From: Theropithecus gelada
Lineage: Eukaryota > Chordata > Mammalia > Primates > Cercopithecidae
DNA: 64,000 nt
Direction: 5' to 3'
Assembly (NCBI RefSeq): GCF_003255815.1
Contig: NC_037669.1
Span: forward strand, 53,105,801-53,169,800
The notes under the pieces were generated by a model. It saw nothing but the letters and a program-made list of their open reading frames with translations. It was not told the origin of the DNA and searched no databases. Numbering within the stretch: the stretch's first letter is position 1; the number at the start of each line of letters is the position of its first letter. The position numbers and the translations under genes were made by a program. Positions 33,006 to 42,940 of the stretch are shown piece by piece.

Positions 33006-33303
33006 TTTTCTTGTTTTTTTTGAGTCTGGAGTCTCGCTCTATTGCTCAGACTGGAGTGCAATGGTGCAATCTTGGCTCAATACAACCTCCGCCTCCCGGG
33101 TTCAAGCAGTTCTCCTGCCTTAGCCTCCCAAGTAGCTGGGATTATAGGCACCTGCCACCACACCTGGCTAATTTTTTTGTATTTGGTAGAGATGGGGTTT
33201 CACTATGTTAGTCAGGCTAGTCCCGAACTCCTGACCTCTGGTGATCCACCCCACCGGCCCTCTCAAAGTGTTGGGATTACAGGTGTGAGCCACCACGCCC
33301 GGC
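33006..33303 (-). repeat. Alu
   Basis: A full-length minus-strand copy with duplicates CCTTAAACACTTTTCT and CCTTAAACCCTTTTCT, one base apart. Confidence 0.95.
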
Positions 33304-33319
33304 CCCTTAAACCCTTTTC

Positions 33320-34089
33320 TATGCTTTCCTTCTTACAACCTTATCTTAGTAATTAAGATAAGTAGATTACGAAGCAAAATATGTTGACCAATGTAGTGTT
33401 TTACAAACACCACCATCATCTTCATCATCATTACTGTTCTTAGTATACTGAGGAATGTGCCGGTAAATTGCGATGGACCTAGAGATCCTCTGAAACATGA
33501 CATTTTTGCATCTCCAACTTACTGTTTAACTGATGCTTTAGCTCAAGGAATAGTCAAACTTATTTTCTTGTTATTAGTAAGGTCTGTTTTGAATATTATT
33601 TATATCAGGTTAAAGTGTGTGTGTGTGTTTCTACATGTAGTAAGAAGAGGAAAAAAGCACTTTAAAATGAAAGCATTAACTAAATATCCAACTTACCTGA
33701 AACCCTGGGAGGAAGAGCGCAACTGAATCCAGTGGGGAAACCAAATAGCGCAGTAGGGTTACTCATATTTTCTAGTGTGATATTTGGAGATGTTATGTTA
33801 GACTTAACATTGAAGCTTTCCCCACTCTTCAGGTGCTCAAATGAAAGCATTTTATTTTAAATAAATGTCTGGGGAGTGATTTTGATCATTTGGCTTTTCT
33901 TTCCCCAGGCTGATATTAAATAGAAGATTATTTGGGTTTTATTACTCAGCTCGCAGTTTTGGTGATCTATTCTAAAGTGGTAGTCAAATCTCTAGCAAAT
34001 TAAACAGATCAGCCTAGTAATTAGCCTGGGCTTTCTTTTGTCGTCATATTGCCATTATTCCACAGAGATGCTGAGACACAGCCGTAATT
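33320..34089. other. AT-rich intronic DNA
   Basis: Contains an ATC-rich patch at 33411-33435 and a short (GT)n run at 33616-33630. No exon. Confidence 0.5.
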
Positions 34090-34560
34090 AACATTTATAA
34101 AGCACTTACTGGGTCAGGCGTGGTGGCTCACGCCAGTAATCCCAGCACTTTGGGAGGCCGAGGCGGGTGGATGGCTTGAGGCCAGGAGTTCAAGACCAGC
34201 CCGGGAAACATAACGAGAACCTGTCTCTACAAAAAATGATTTAAAAAAAAAATTAGCTGGATACGGTGGCATGCACCTGTGGTCCCACTGAGGTGGAGGA
34301 TCACTTGAGCCTAGGAAGTCAAGGCTGCAGTGAGCTGTGATTGAGCCACTGCACTCTAGCCTGGGCAACAGAGGGGAGACCCTGTTTCAAAAAACTGAAT
34401 CAAACCAAACCAAACCAAACCAAGTTGAGCACTTATTATGTGCTGTTGGGGAGTTTCACACTAAGGACTGAGGCTTAGCTTTCCTTCCCTCTAGAAGCTT
34501 ACTCTAGGTCTAGTTTGGGGGAATTGGTACTGACATATGGTATAATTAGTAAACAGTAGA
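34090..34560 (-). repeat. L2 3' end, antisense, split by an Alu
   Basis: The inverted L2 terminus AACATTTATAAAGCACTTACT (to 34112) resumes after the Alu as GAGCACTTATTATGTGCTG and GGAGTTTCACACTAAGGACTG (from 34426). Confidence 0.65.
34113..34424 (+). repeat. Alu, old, with (AAACC)n tail
   Basis: A diverged J-like dimer. The tail at 34400-34424 has become four to five AAACC units. The duplicate AGCACTTACT/AGCACTTATT comes from the L2 it entered. Confidence 0.94.
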
Positions 34561-36529
34561 AGATAAAAAGCACCTGCACAAGTCTATAAGCTCTGCAAGT
34601 TTAGAGCTGTCTCAGTCGACTTTGCTCTTTGAGGCAGATACCCCATCTTAAACATCTTTGAATCTTCCAAAGTTGTAAAGAAATGTTTGGATTCTTATTA
34701 ACTTGTTAAACTCCAATCAAAAGGAGGTATCATGAGATATGTAAGCTATAATAAGATATACATATCCATTGCTTATGTCTCACCAGGGAATATTATTGTG
34801 TTGCTGCTTTTTAAAAATCAAGAACTTTCCTTATCCGCACCTTCATTATAGGAAGAATAAACTATTTGTAGGCTAGTTAGAAATTCAGGAAAATGTAAAA
34901 AATGCCCACCGTTCAAAGATGGGCACTGTTAACATTTTGGAATACTTTCCGGTCTTTTTAATGTATGCTTTTTTCTATATATATGTATGTACTCATAAAT
35001 ACATTAGCACAGTTGGTGAATAATGTGAATTAGTTTTATATCCCATTTTTATTGTTTTCAGTTAACAAATGTAGTACTATCACACAGTATATAGCACAGC
35101 ATTTCCTCATGTCATTATAGATTATTGAAGGTGTTGTAATGGCCGCCTAATATTCCGTCATCGATAAGCCACAGTTTTAATGCATCCTATTATTTTTGGA
35201 CTTTAGGTTTTCAGGTTTTCATTTTACTCATAGCAGTATGATAAGCATCTTTATGAAACTCTTCAAATCTTACTATTTTCTTAAGACAGAATTCTAGAAG
35301 TGGAGTCCAATGCAAGGACAAAGGCGTGGACATTTTTCATGAAACAGTCCAGTGTGTGTCGGCCTGCTTTATAGGCAGGCGTTATGTGTTCATGCTGCAT
35401 TAGCAGTGAGCAAAGCTTCCAACGGCATCCTGTTGCCCCAGCAAGAAATAAGATTGAAAAAGTCTTTTTGTTAAATTGGTAGGTGGAAAATCACTTAATT
35501 TCTTAAAATTTGTATTTCTTTATTAGTAAGGTTGAATAGTTTTTCAAAAATGTGTTGGCCATTTGTTTCTCATGCTCTTTACTCAAAAAATGTTTATTCA
35601 GATCAAGTGGTTTTTCAATTTTTTTCCTTTGCTCTATTTTTAAATGTTCTTTATATACCAAGAACATTTATCCTTCACTGTAACATATGATACAAATATA
35701 TTCTTCTGTTTTGTGTTTTTGCCTGTACTTGGTTTTGGTGTTTTTAGATGTATAAAAGCATAAAATCTGTATACTAAATCAAATTCTACAATTTCCTTGG
35801 TGGCTTCTGTCTTTGATTAAAAATTTTATTTCTGGCTTAGCAAATGTTTTCCTATTCCACATCAGATAGTGTGAACATATCCTTATAGTTTTGTAAGGTT
35901 TTGCAGCAAAAACCTTACTTTAAAAGCATCTAAATCATCTTTAAAACATTTGGGATTTATTTCGATGTACAGTATAAGGCAAAGTGCTATTTGGGTTCTT
36001 TTCTCAGTAATGCTTGTTTTGTAATCCATTTCTTCCCCATTGGCCTGGATTTCTGATTCCTATATACACAGTATCTGTATGGTCCTACCTAGTCTGTACC
36101 CAGTAACACTCCAAAAATGTTCTTTGCTTTCATGTTTTAAATATTTGGTAGATCAAACGTATTCATTCTTAAAAAAAGAAATAGCTTTTCCCATCTCATT
36201 TGTGTGTGTGGATAAAATTTAGACCCATATTTCCAATTCCCTACAAAACTATCCTGTTGGTACTTTAATTATAAATATATTAGCCTATGAATGAATCTGA
36301 GAAGGATTGATATTTTTTAGTATTTGGGTTTTTTTTTTTTTTTTTTTTTTAATGGATGAGTTGATTGTACCCTGAAGTACAATCAGAATCTACATGGTGT
36401 TTCTTAAAGGCAATGACCTGTGGTCTCCAAGAGATGTTGACAGCCACCTAATGACGTCGAGTAAGATAATCCAGTGTGTGCTGGAAGTAGCGATGGGGAA
36501 ATGAAGAATCTGCCTTTTAGATGTTTGAT
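34561..36529. other. AT-rich intronic DNA, probable old L1
   Basis: 34870-35640 reads like antisense old L1 (GGGCACTGTTAACATTTTGG, GAATTCTAGAAGTGGAGTCC) but is strongly decayed. A 22-bp T-run lies at 36329-36350. No exon is supported. Confidence 0.45.
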
Positions 36530-36605
36530 TTTATTCAGCTGGTATTTATTGATGGCCTACCACGTGCCAGGCTTCTGCCAGACTGACCTTGAAAAGGTGA
36601 GGAAG
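36530..36605 (-). repeat. L2 3' end fragment, antisense
   Basis: GGTATTTATTGATGGCCTACC and CGTGCCAGGCTTCTGCCAG follow the inverted L2 terminus. Confidence 0.65.
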
Positions 36606-36660
36606 GCATAGTCCTTGCTCCGAAGGTCTAGACTTGGCTAGGAACGAAGCACATATAAGG

Positions 36661-36904
36661 TGCGGGTTGAGCATCCTAATCCAAAAATCTGAAATGAAAA
36701 ATGCTCCAAAATCCGAACAGTTTTGAGTGCTGATACAACATTCAAGTGAAATGCTCATATTGGAGAATTTCAGATTTCAGACTTTAAAAGTCTGATTAGA
36801 GATGCTCAACTGGTAAGTATAATGCAAATATTCCAAAAACCAAGAAGGTCCGAAATCCAAAACACTTATGGTCCAGGTAATTTGGATAAGGACTACTTAT
36901 CCTG
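36661..36904 (+). mobile_element. Short Tc1/mariner-type MITE with inverted ends
   Basis: It opens GGGTTGAGCATCCTAATCC and closes GGATAAGGACTACTTATCCTG next to TA, imperfect inverted ends. The internal CCGAAATCC/ATCCGAA pattern matches a Tigger-related family with this terminal sequence. I am not sure of the family name. Confidence 0.7.
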
Positions 36905-37804
36905 TAAAAGGATAGCTTGGAGTAGCGTGTGAGGAGATGGTAGGACAGGGTCCCAGGGAGGTTTCACAGGACAGGAGGGGCTTTCTGACAAGTCTCAAGG
37001 AAGAGAGGATGTTTGCTGAGTAGACAGGCTGGGAAAGAAGAGACGTCTTGCACACTGAGAAGCGAACTGATGTGATTTGTGGAATAACTAACTGCAGGTC
37101 ATCCAGTGTGCTTGAAACTAAAGTGAAAGTTGTCAGGGGCTGGGATGGAGAGGCCTAGAGTCGGTCCAGGAGGCGCTCCCAGCCTGCAGAGGCTGGCTAT
37201 TGTAGCTGGCCCCTCTGGAGCACAAGCTTCTCTGTGAAACCAGGTTTGTTTTATTTTCCCCCAAGACTTTGTTGCAGACTGATAGTTTATAAAATGTAAT
37301 GCAATAATTAGAAAATAACTGAAAACTACAGCCCTCTAATTGCTTTAATATTAAGATTAGAGAGACATAAAATTAGTCTGTCAAATTGCTATAGAAGTTT
37401 TAAATGTTCATTCTTAGTTTCTGTATCTAGCTTTTGGGGACTAGGAACACCTCGTGCTCGAATCCCTCTGGATCACACTTGGGTAGCACTGTGCTAGCCT
37501 CCCGGATCAGCGGGAAAGACGTGGTGGCTGTTGGCTGGGAATATTACAACAGTCAAGGTAGAGCTGTGAGACTGTCCATGAAAATGGTTGCCACCCGGAG
37601 CCTGAGAACTGCTGTTGTAAATGATGCTGAGTCACTAAAGGGAAGTTACCAAATATTTGATTCATTTTCTACAATGGTATTGTTTGAATCATGTGCTTAA
37701 ATCACTATTTAAAAAAAAAAAAAAACCTCTTCATGTCAAAATAAGTGAATAAAACAAAATATCTTAAGGCAGGGTTTTGTTTTTTTTTCCTTCCCAGATG
37801 AAAG
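36905..37804. other. Intronic DNA without recognised repeat
   Basis: Unique-looking. The 88-residue plus-strand frame at 37434-37700 has no recognisable family or splice context. Confidence 0.45.
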
Positions 37805-37960
37805 CAATGGTTCTCAACCTTGACTGCATATTGGAATCACCTGGGACTTTAGAAGCTAATGCTGCTGGTTCCCACCCCCTCAGATGAGTTTGGGTTGCAA
37901 CCTCAGCATCAAGATTTTTAAAAGCTCACCCCTGGTTCTAATGTGCAGTCACCTCTCTCC
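37805..37960 (+). mobile_element. hAT-Charlie MITE (MER58-like)
   Basis: GGTTCTCAACCTTGACTGCAT, GGAATCACCTGGGAC and AAAGCTCACCCCTGGTTC with TAATGTGCAGTC are the two arms of this family. The middle is partly deleted. Confidence 0.7.
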
Positions 37961-38360
37961 CATGTGGGATATTCTAATGATGGATAAAGTTTTCTGATTG
38001 AGAATTTATGTAAAAACATAGCACAGTAAGAGTACTCCAAAACTATCAGTTGAATTTAAATCTGATACCTGATATTGTTTGTTTTCAGTGCAATGATCTT
38101 GTGTATACTGGATGTTATGAGTTTTAAGTTTTCTTAAACCCTCCCCACCAAATACCATTAAGTATTTTAATTACAATTGATAGGATACATATCTTTCACT
38201 ATAGCATATTACATGTAATATAGCATCAATAAATATTCTTATAAATGAAAGCTTGTGAAATCTTGATTCCCCTTTTACTTACTTCCCTGATGTCACCCCA
38301 GTGATTACTGTTGGAGCAATGACGGCAACAGTATTTGGATGTCATTCGAATTTCCAAGTA
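37961..38360. other. AT-rich intronic spacer
   Basis: No recognised feature. Confidence 0.5.
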
Positions 38361-38660
38361 AGTTTTTTTTTTTTTTTTTTGAGACGGAGTCTTGTTCTGT
38401 CACCCAGGCTGGAGTGCAGTGGCACAATCTTGGCTCACTGCAGCCTCTGCCTCCCTGGTTCAAACAATTCTCCTGCCTCAGCCTCCCGAGTAGCTGGGAT
38501 TACAGGCATATGTCACTACGCCCGGCTAATTTTTGTATTTTTAGTAGAGACAGGGTTTCACCATGTTGGCCAGGCTGTTCTCAAACTCCTGACCTCAAGC
38601 GATCTGCCTGTCTGAGCCTCCCAAAGTGCTGGGATTACAGGCATGAGCCACTGCATCTGG
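38361..38660 (-). repeat. Alu
   Basis: A full-length minus-strand copy bounded by TTTCCAAGTA and CTCCCAAGTA. Confidence 0.95.
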
Positions 38661-39134
38661 ACTCCCAAGTAGGATTTCATTAGAACACCTTGCCATGAGT
38701 ACGCCTAATAAATCCAATGCAACTATTGCTGGATTTTTAACATATAACTCCTTCAAATTATTTATTCAAATATTATTTTAGAATATTGAAAATATATTTT
38801 TAGAATATTCATTCAAACGTTTAGAGTTTTTTTTTTCTATTTTGTTAACATATTCTTCATGTGCTGAAAACTGAACATTCAGTGGTTCACTCATTAAGTA
38901 AACAGTTTCTGGGCACCTAAACTTGGTTGTGCTAGGCACTGGGTAATGAAAGTTTAAGCCCCGAGTCCTAACAATAGCAAATAGTACAGCTGCATGCCAC
39001 TAGCTTCTTATACACAGGTGGGTGTCATACATGCCAGATGAAAATAATTTTACCCTTTCCTTCTATAATTTGAAGTACATTTTCAATTTCTGATATTATA
39101 GCCTTATTTGCTTAAACACTCTTCCACCTCTTCT
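38661..39134. other. Intronic DNA with a small L2 end
   Basis: 38885-38955 reads as an inverted L2 terminus (GGTTGTGCTAGGCACTGGG). The rest is AT-rich with a repeated TTTTAGAATATT motif near 38775-38810. Confidence 0.5.
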
Positions 39135-39403
39135 CCCCTCCTTGTCTCACACCGTTGCCCAGGCTGGAGTGCCGTGGCACGATCTTGGCTCACTGCATCC
39201 TCCTCCTCCCAGGTTCAAACAATTCTCCCACCTCAGCCTCCTGAGTAGCTGGGATTACAGGTGCGCACTACTACGCCAGGCTAATTTTTGTATTTTTAGC
39301 AGAGACGGGGTTTCAGCATGCTGGCCAGGCTGGTCTCGAACTCCTGACCTCAAGTGATCTGCCTGCTTCGACTGGGATTACAGGTGTGAACCACTGCACC
39401 CAG
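39135..39403 (-). repeat. Alu, tail lost
   Basis: A minus-strand copy without its T-run and with a deletion near 39368 (CTTCGACTGGGATT). It is the last Alu before the VGLL4 promoter region. Confidence 0.92.
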
Positions 39404-39484
39404 CCCCCTCGTTTTGTTTTTTTTTTTTTTAAATAAAGTTATAACATTAGGAGGAAAAAAACACTTTAAAAGTAGTTCTGTCAA

Positions 39485-39620
39485 CTATTTTGGGGGCTGT
39501 GGGCCAGTCATTTAATCCATCTGAACCTCAGTTTCCTCTGCTGTGAAAGGGTGATACCCTCCCTGCCCCGTCCATCTCAGTTGTTATGGGGATTATGGAA
39601 AAAGTTATATGTAACGTTAA
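39485..39620 (+). repeat. MIR SINE
   Basis: GGGCCAGTCATTTAATCC, CTGAACCTCAGTTTCCTC and GCTGTGAAAGGGTGATACC follow the sense MIR core. Confidence 0.75.
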
Positions 39621-39741
39621 CATAAGAAATTTAAATATCCAGCTAAAGTGTAAATGGACATTATAAAACAATCTTTAAAAGAAACAAACTGTATATATAT
39701 GGCTTATGCATCACTAGCACTTCGGGTTTCTGAAGCTCCAA

Positions 39742-39787
39742 CGTGAAATTTCACGAAAGTTGCATTCCATGGAAGTTTGCTTCCATG
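39742..39787. promoter_or_regulatory. Two adjacent palindromes with a TEAD-like core
   Basis: CGTGAAATTTCACG (39742-39755) is a perfect 14-bp palindrome. CATGGAAG and CTTCCATG (39768-39775, 39780-39787) form an inverted repeat with a 4-bp loop. Between them CATTCCA (39763-39769) matches the MCAT core bound by TEAD factors, the partners of VGLL4 protein. Any binding is inferred. Confidence 0.5.
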
Positions 39788-40018
39788 ATGAATTTTTTAC
39801 TTTGTACTCAGCTCCTGAAAAAGAAACTTCCTGGGTTTTCTTTTTTCCTCCTACGGTTTTGCAGCGGCCGGGCTGCTTCCTGTCAAGAGCCACTCTGCCA
39901 AGGCCCCGTCTCTAGAGTCTCTCCTCCTCCCCTTTCTCTTTCTTTCCAACACTTGCTACATTGAGAGGCTGATCCTGTGCAGAAGCCCTCCCTGACTCTG
40001 CCGTGCGGCGCAGTGAGC

Positions 40019-40057
40019 ATGCTCGGCCTCCTGCGGGAAGAGGAAGCGGCCGCATAG
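40019..40057 (+). other. uORF 1 in the VGLL4 leader (12 codons)
   Basis: ATG CTC GGC to TAG encodes MLGLLREEEAAA. It exists in mRNA only if transcription starts upstream of 40019. Confidence 0.4.
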
Positions 40058-40062
40058 GAGTC

Positions 40063-40113
40063 ATGCCAAGCATAGCCCGCATGTCAGCGCTGCCGGCTTG
40101 CAGCGGGCTGTGA
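40063..40113 (+). other. uORF 2 in the VGLL4 leader (16 codons)
   Basis: It encodes MPSIARMSALPACSGL and stops at TGA. No further ATG occurs between 40084 and the VGLL4 start at 40471, so reinitiation would have an unobstructed run of about 350 nt. Confidence 0.4.
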
Positions 40114-40152
40114 GCGGGGCCGGCGCCGCTTTGTCCTAGGAAACGGGCTGCG

Positions 40153-40184
40153 CGTTTCTCTTTTTCACTCTTTTCCATTTCCAG
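40153..40184 (+). promoter_or_regulatory. Candidate 3' splice acceptor
   Basis: An almost pure pyrimidine tract (CGTTTCTCTTTTTCACTC onward) ends in TTTCCAG followed by GAAGG. It would let an upstream non-coding exon splice into this exon, removing both uORFs. It may equally be unused. Confidence 0.35.
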
Positions 40185-40470
40185 GAAGGACTTGTAAGGA
40201 CTTCTGAAACGCTCTTTTCATACTCGATCGGGGATACAGTACATACATCGTCTACCAGTAAGCCCTTGAAGGGTTTCGTGTGAGCTCGATTTTTTGTGCC
40301 TGGGTTTTTTTTTTTAAACTTTTGCATACTTTGTTTTGATAGTCTGAGGCTGGGCCTCTCTGCCTTTGTGAAGTTGAAGAGCCAGGAGCTACTCAGCAAC
40401 AATTCATTTTTGAAACTTAACTCTTTTGGGGGCGAAAGCAAAGAGCTGGTTTTCTTTGCTAGCCCAATAA

Positions 40471-40552
40471 ATGCTATTTATGAAGATGGACCTGTTGAAC
40501 TATCAGTACTTGGACAAGATGAACAACAATATCGGCATTCTGTGCTATGAAG
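40471..40552 (+). CDS. VGLL4: VGLL4, alternative first coding exon (partial CDS)
   Basis: VGLL4 is a nuclear transcription cofactor that binds TEAD proteins through two C-terminal Tondu motifs and opposes YAP/TAZ, restraining growth driven through the Hippo pathway. This exon supplies only an isoform-specific N-terminus. Twenty-seven codons read MLFMKMDLLNYQYLDKM, then NNN and IGILCYE, followed by one base of a glycine codon and the donor GAAG|GTAGAT (40552/40553). I recognise this as the N-terminus of the known isoform that continues with EAALRGEP in shared exons. TAA (40468-40470) precedes the first ATG in frame, so the frame cannot extend upstream. The first ATG has T at -3 and C at +4, a weak context; the ATG of Met6 (40486) has A at -3 and G at +4 and is better. 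There is no domain, signal peptide or membrane segment here. The rest of the gene lies outside the window. Identity is from memory of the protein; exon limits come from the sequence. Confidence 0.9.
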
Positions 40553-41600
40553 GTAGATGTCCTGCTGTAGAATTACTGCCCGTTGCTCGTCCCGGCCACT
40601 CCTCCTCAGTGTGCTGGGTGCCTGCCTTCTAAGCCTTGCTGTCCTTCTCGGGGCTGTAGGGCGCTTGAAAGGCCGGCGTTTCTTAGATTCGGTTCGGCAC
40701 CGAGTGTGTTCGAATCTCAGGCTGCGGGGGGCGGTGGGGGGGCTGGACGGGGAGGCGGTGAAGTAGAAACCCTTCAAAGTTTGTTTTATGCTTGCAACGT
40801 ACTCGCGCCTTACATTTTTAACTCTTTAAAATGTATGTCTTTTTGATTTCCGTTAATGTTGTCTTTAGGGGAAGGACTTGTAGGACGCCGGTAAAAGTTG
40901 AGCCTCTGTTTGGGGGAGGGGCTGGTAAGGATTGCACCGTCTACTGTACCCCGTTGTGGGCCACAGCGCCCTGCAGCTCACGGAGGGGGAGCCAAAGTTA
41001 CAGCGAGTTTCTCTGCTCGCGAGTGAGTGTCCCAAACAGCGGAGAATGTCGCTCTCCCGCGTGGGGCTGGAAGGGCACCGTGTCAGCGAGCACAGACCGG
41101 CTCTTTGTCTCGCTGGCGCTTCCTGTGCAGCCCGGGGAGCGCTGACATTGGGGGGTGTTCCTCGCGCTCTGCTCCCTGTGGGAGCGATTACACAACACCC
41201 CGACCCCCAGCCTGCCCTGAAAAAGAGAAAGCCGTGCTCAATTCTAATTTATTACCTCCTACTGCCCGCGAGGTGCTTCCCCCACTGTCTTGTGTTTCAA
41301 GCTGTCTCTGGTAGCAGTAAGAGAAAAATCTATTTCTTAAGCGGTTGGAACATCCTCTACGTGCGATTTGAAAAAGTGGCAATGGCCTGGGTCTGCCGCC
41401 GAGAGGCATCTCCGGGGGAGTTCGGCCTGGCAGGAAGTGTATTTTTTGTTGTAACCACACACACATCCGGGACTCTTCTCTTTCTCATTCAGCAGAAGCA
41501 GTTTCCATTTTTTCTCCAATGATACACGGGACATTTCTCTTGAAAAAGAAAACAGTTACAAAAACTTGGGAGGGTAATTCACTTGTAATTTTTAGTCTAA
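40553..41600 (+). other. 5' part of the downstream intron, CpG-rich
   Basis: G+C- and CpG-enriched until about 41450, then AT-rich. It holds a G-run cluster at 40726-40760. A 196-codon frame (40932-41522), the longest in the window, lies here but shows no family resemblance and no splice context, and such frames are expected by chance in G+C-rich DNA. Confidence 0.5.
40726..40760 (+). promoter_or_regulatory. Potential G-quadruplex tract
   Basis: Runs of six, seven and four G with short spacers (GGGGGGCGGTGGGGGGG, then CTGGACGGGGAGGCGG) lie about 175 bp after the splice donor, on the transcribed gene's sense strand. Confidence 0.5.
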
Positions 41601-42212
41601 AAACTTCAGGCCTGTTTCCTAATCAGTTGAAAACTTACCCTTTCAAGAATATTTTTCCCCTTCAAGGAAAAAAAAAACCCCTCATTCGTGTTGTTTTTTA
41701 AAACTCTATGGATAAGGATCTCATATTTAACGTTTCTTAAAAAGGGTATTTGTTTTTCTTTACTCCTACTAGTTCTTGCTATGAGAATTTTGGTGAATTG
41801 CTTTCTTTGCATCTGATGTATTAAGTAACATCTTGCTTCTGAACTCACTTTAAAAAGGTAGACGACTTTAGAAAGCCATAAGCAGCCATTGCTGGGCTTG
41901 TTTCCTGTGACATTCACACATTGCAGTCAGGGTTTTGTTTTTGTTTTTTTTTTTAACCATCCCCCACTTCCCCCAACAAGAAAGAGAAACTTTTGAGGCA
42001 ATTTCTGTTGTATTGTCTTTGCCAACAAGTAATATGATATTTTAAAAACAAAACATAATGGCCTAAGAGAGAAATATAAGATTGTAGGGAAATTGATACC
42101 AGATACCAGATTAATTTTTCCTGTCTCCGATTGGTGAGGACCAGCTTATGGACAGCCAGCCCAGGACGAGTTGTTGTGTAGCAGGCAACACACAGGAAAC
42201 TAGAGTGCTCTG
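41601..42212. other. Intronic spacer
   Basis: AT-rich with short A- and T-runs. No recognised repeat or exon. Confidence 0.5.
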
Positions 42213-42320
42213 CTCTTCTCCTCTTCTCTCTTCTCTTCTCTTCTCTTCTCTTCTCTTCTCTTCTCTTCTCTTCTCTTCTCTTCTCTTCTCTTCTCTTCTC
42301 TTCTCTTCTCTTCTCTTCTC
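42213..42320. repeat. (CTTCT)n pentanucleotide microsatellite
   Basis: About twenty units of CTTCT, uninterrupted from about 42230. The sense strand is pure pyrimidine and the opposite strand pure purine. The SSLLF-repeat open frame across it is an artefact. Confidence 0.97.
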
Positions 42321-42940
42321 CCTCGGTATTTGGGAGGAAGAAACTTTGATTTTGAAAGTTGAATAGCTATATGGGATAATGGACTAAAGTCTGTTTGGTT
42401 TAAACATCTGCTCCTATTTTCCTTATTATGAGAGTTAACATTATTTTAACACCAGAATAAATACAGAGGAAATGAAGGAAAGCACAGCAAAATTTGAGTG
42501 GTGTTTATAGTGAATTGTTGATGTCCTAGTGGTTTTCTCAGTGTAAACACTGCACACATCTGGTCTGAACTCCAGAGGGTGTTTTGAAGATGGGCATAAA
42601 TCATACAGGGGATTTTTTTGTAAGAAACGTTGGAAAGATTATGGTTCTTTTAAATCCAACACTTGGACTTGGAGAATATTCGTTTTAAACGTATCAGCTC
42701 CCCAGCATTCCAGGGAAGTTGTTTGGAAAATGGAATGTACTGTTGGTAGGCAACATTTGATTTCATTTAGGGCACAGTCAAGTTTCATGCCCCTTAAGAA
42801 TAAGGGACAAATTAATTTTTTGACATTTTAGTTTTAAAAATTAAGATGCGGATGGTTAATTATTCTTACCAGCTAAATTATACCATGTTCCTTAGTTGTA
42901 TGAGACACAGCTCTACTCAAAACTAAACCATGTGTCTGGG
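42321..42940. other. Intronic DNA without recognised repeat
   Basis: AT-rich, unique-looking. No exon. Confidence 0.5.

Larger units (their letters stand above)
39700..40470 (+). promoter_or_regulatory. VGLL4: Alternative promoter and 5' leader of VGLL4
   Basis: G+C and CpG content rise clearly from about 39850 (for example GGCCGGCGCCGC near 40120), without a TATA box at an obvious place, as in many CpG-rich promoters. Purine-rich ETS-type sites (CTTCCTG at 39826 and 39880) are present. The start of transcription cannot be fixed from sequence; 39950-40250 is my estimate. A strong acceptor-like tract ends at 40184, so part of this leader might be intron. Two short upstream reading frames lie at 40019 and 40063. 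Confidence 0.6.

Noticed and set aside
40296..40550. 84-residue frame overlapping the VGLL4 exon in another phase
   Set aside because: It is a shadow. The VGLL4 peptide in the other frame is recognised and ends at the donor site.
40478..40777. 99-residue antisense frame across the exon
   Set aside because: It is Arg/Ser/Pro-rich as expected from the complement of CpG-rich DNA, and no antisense gene signal is seen.
42148..42366. Frame with SSLLFSSLLF repeats
   Set aside because: It translates the (CTTCT)n array; the residue repeat reflects the five-base period.
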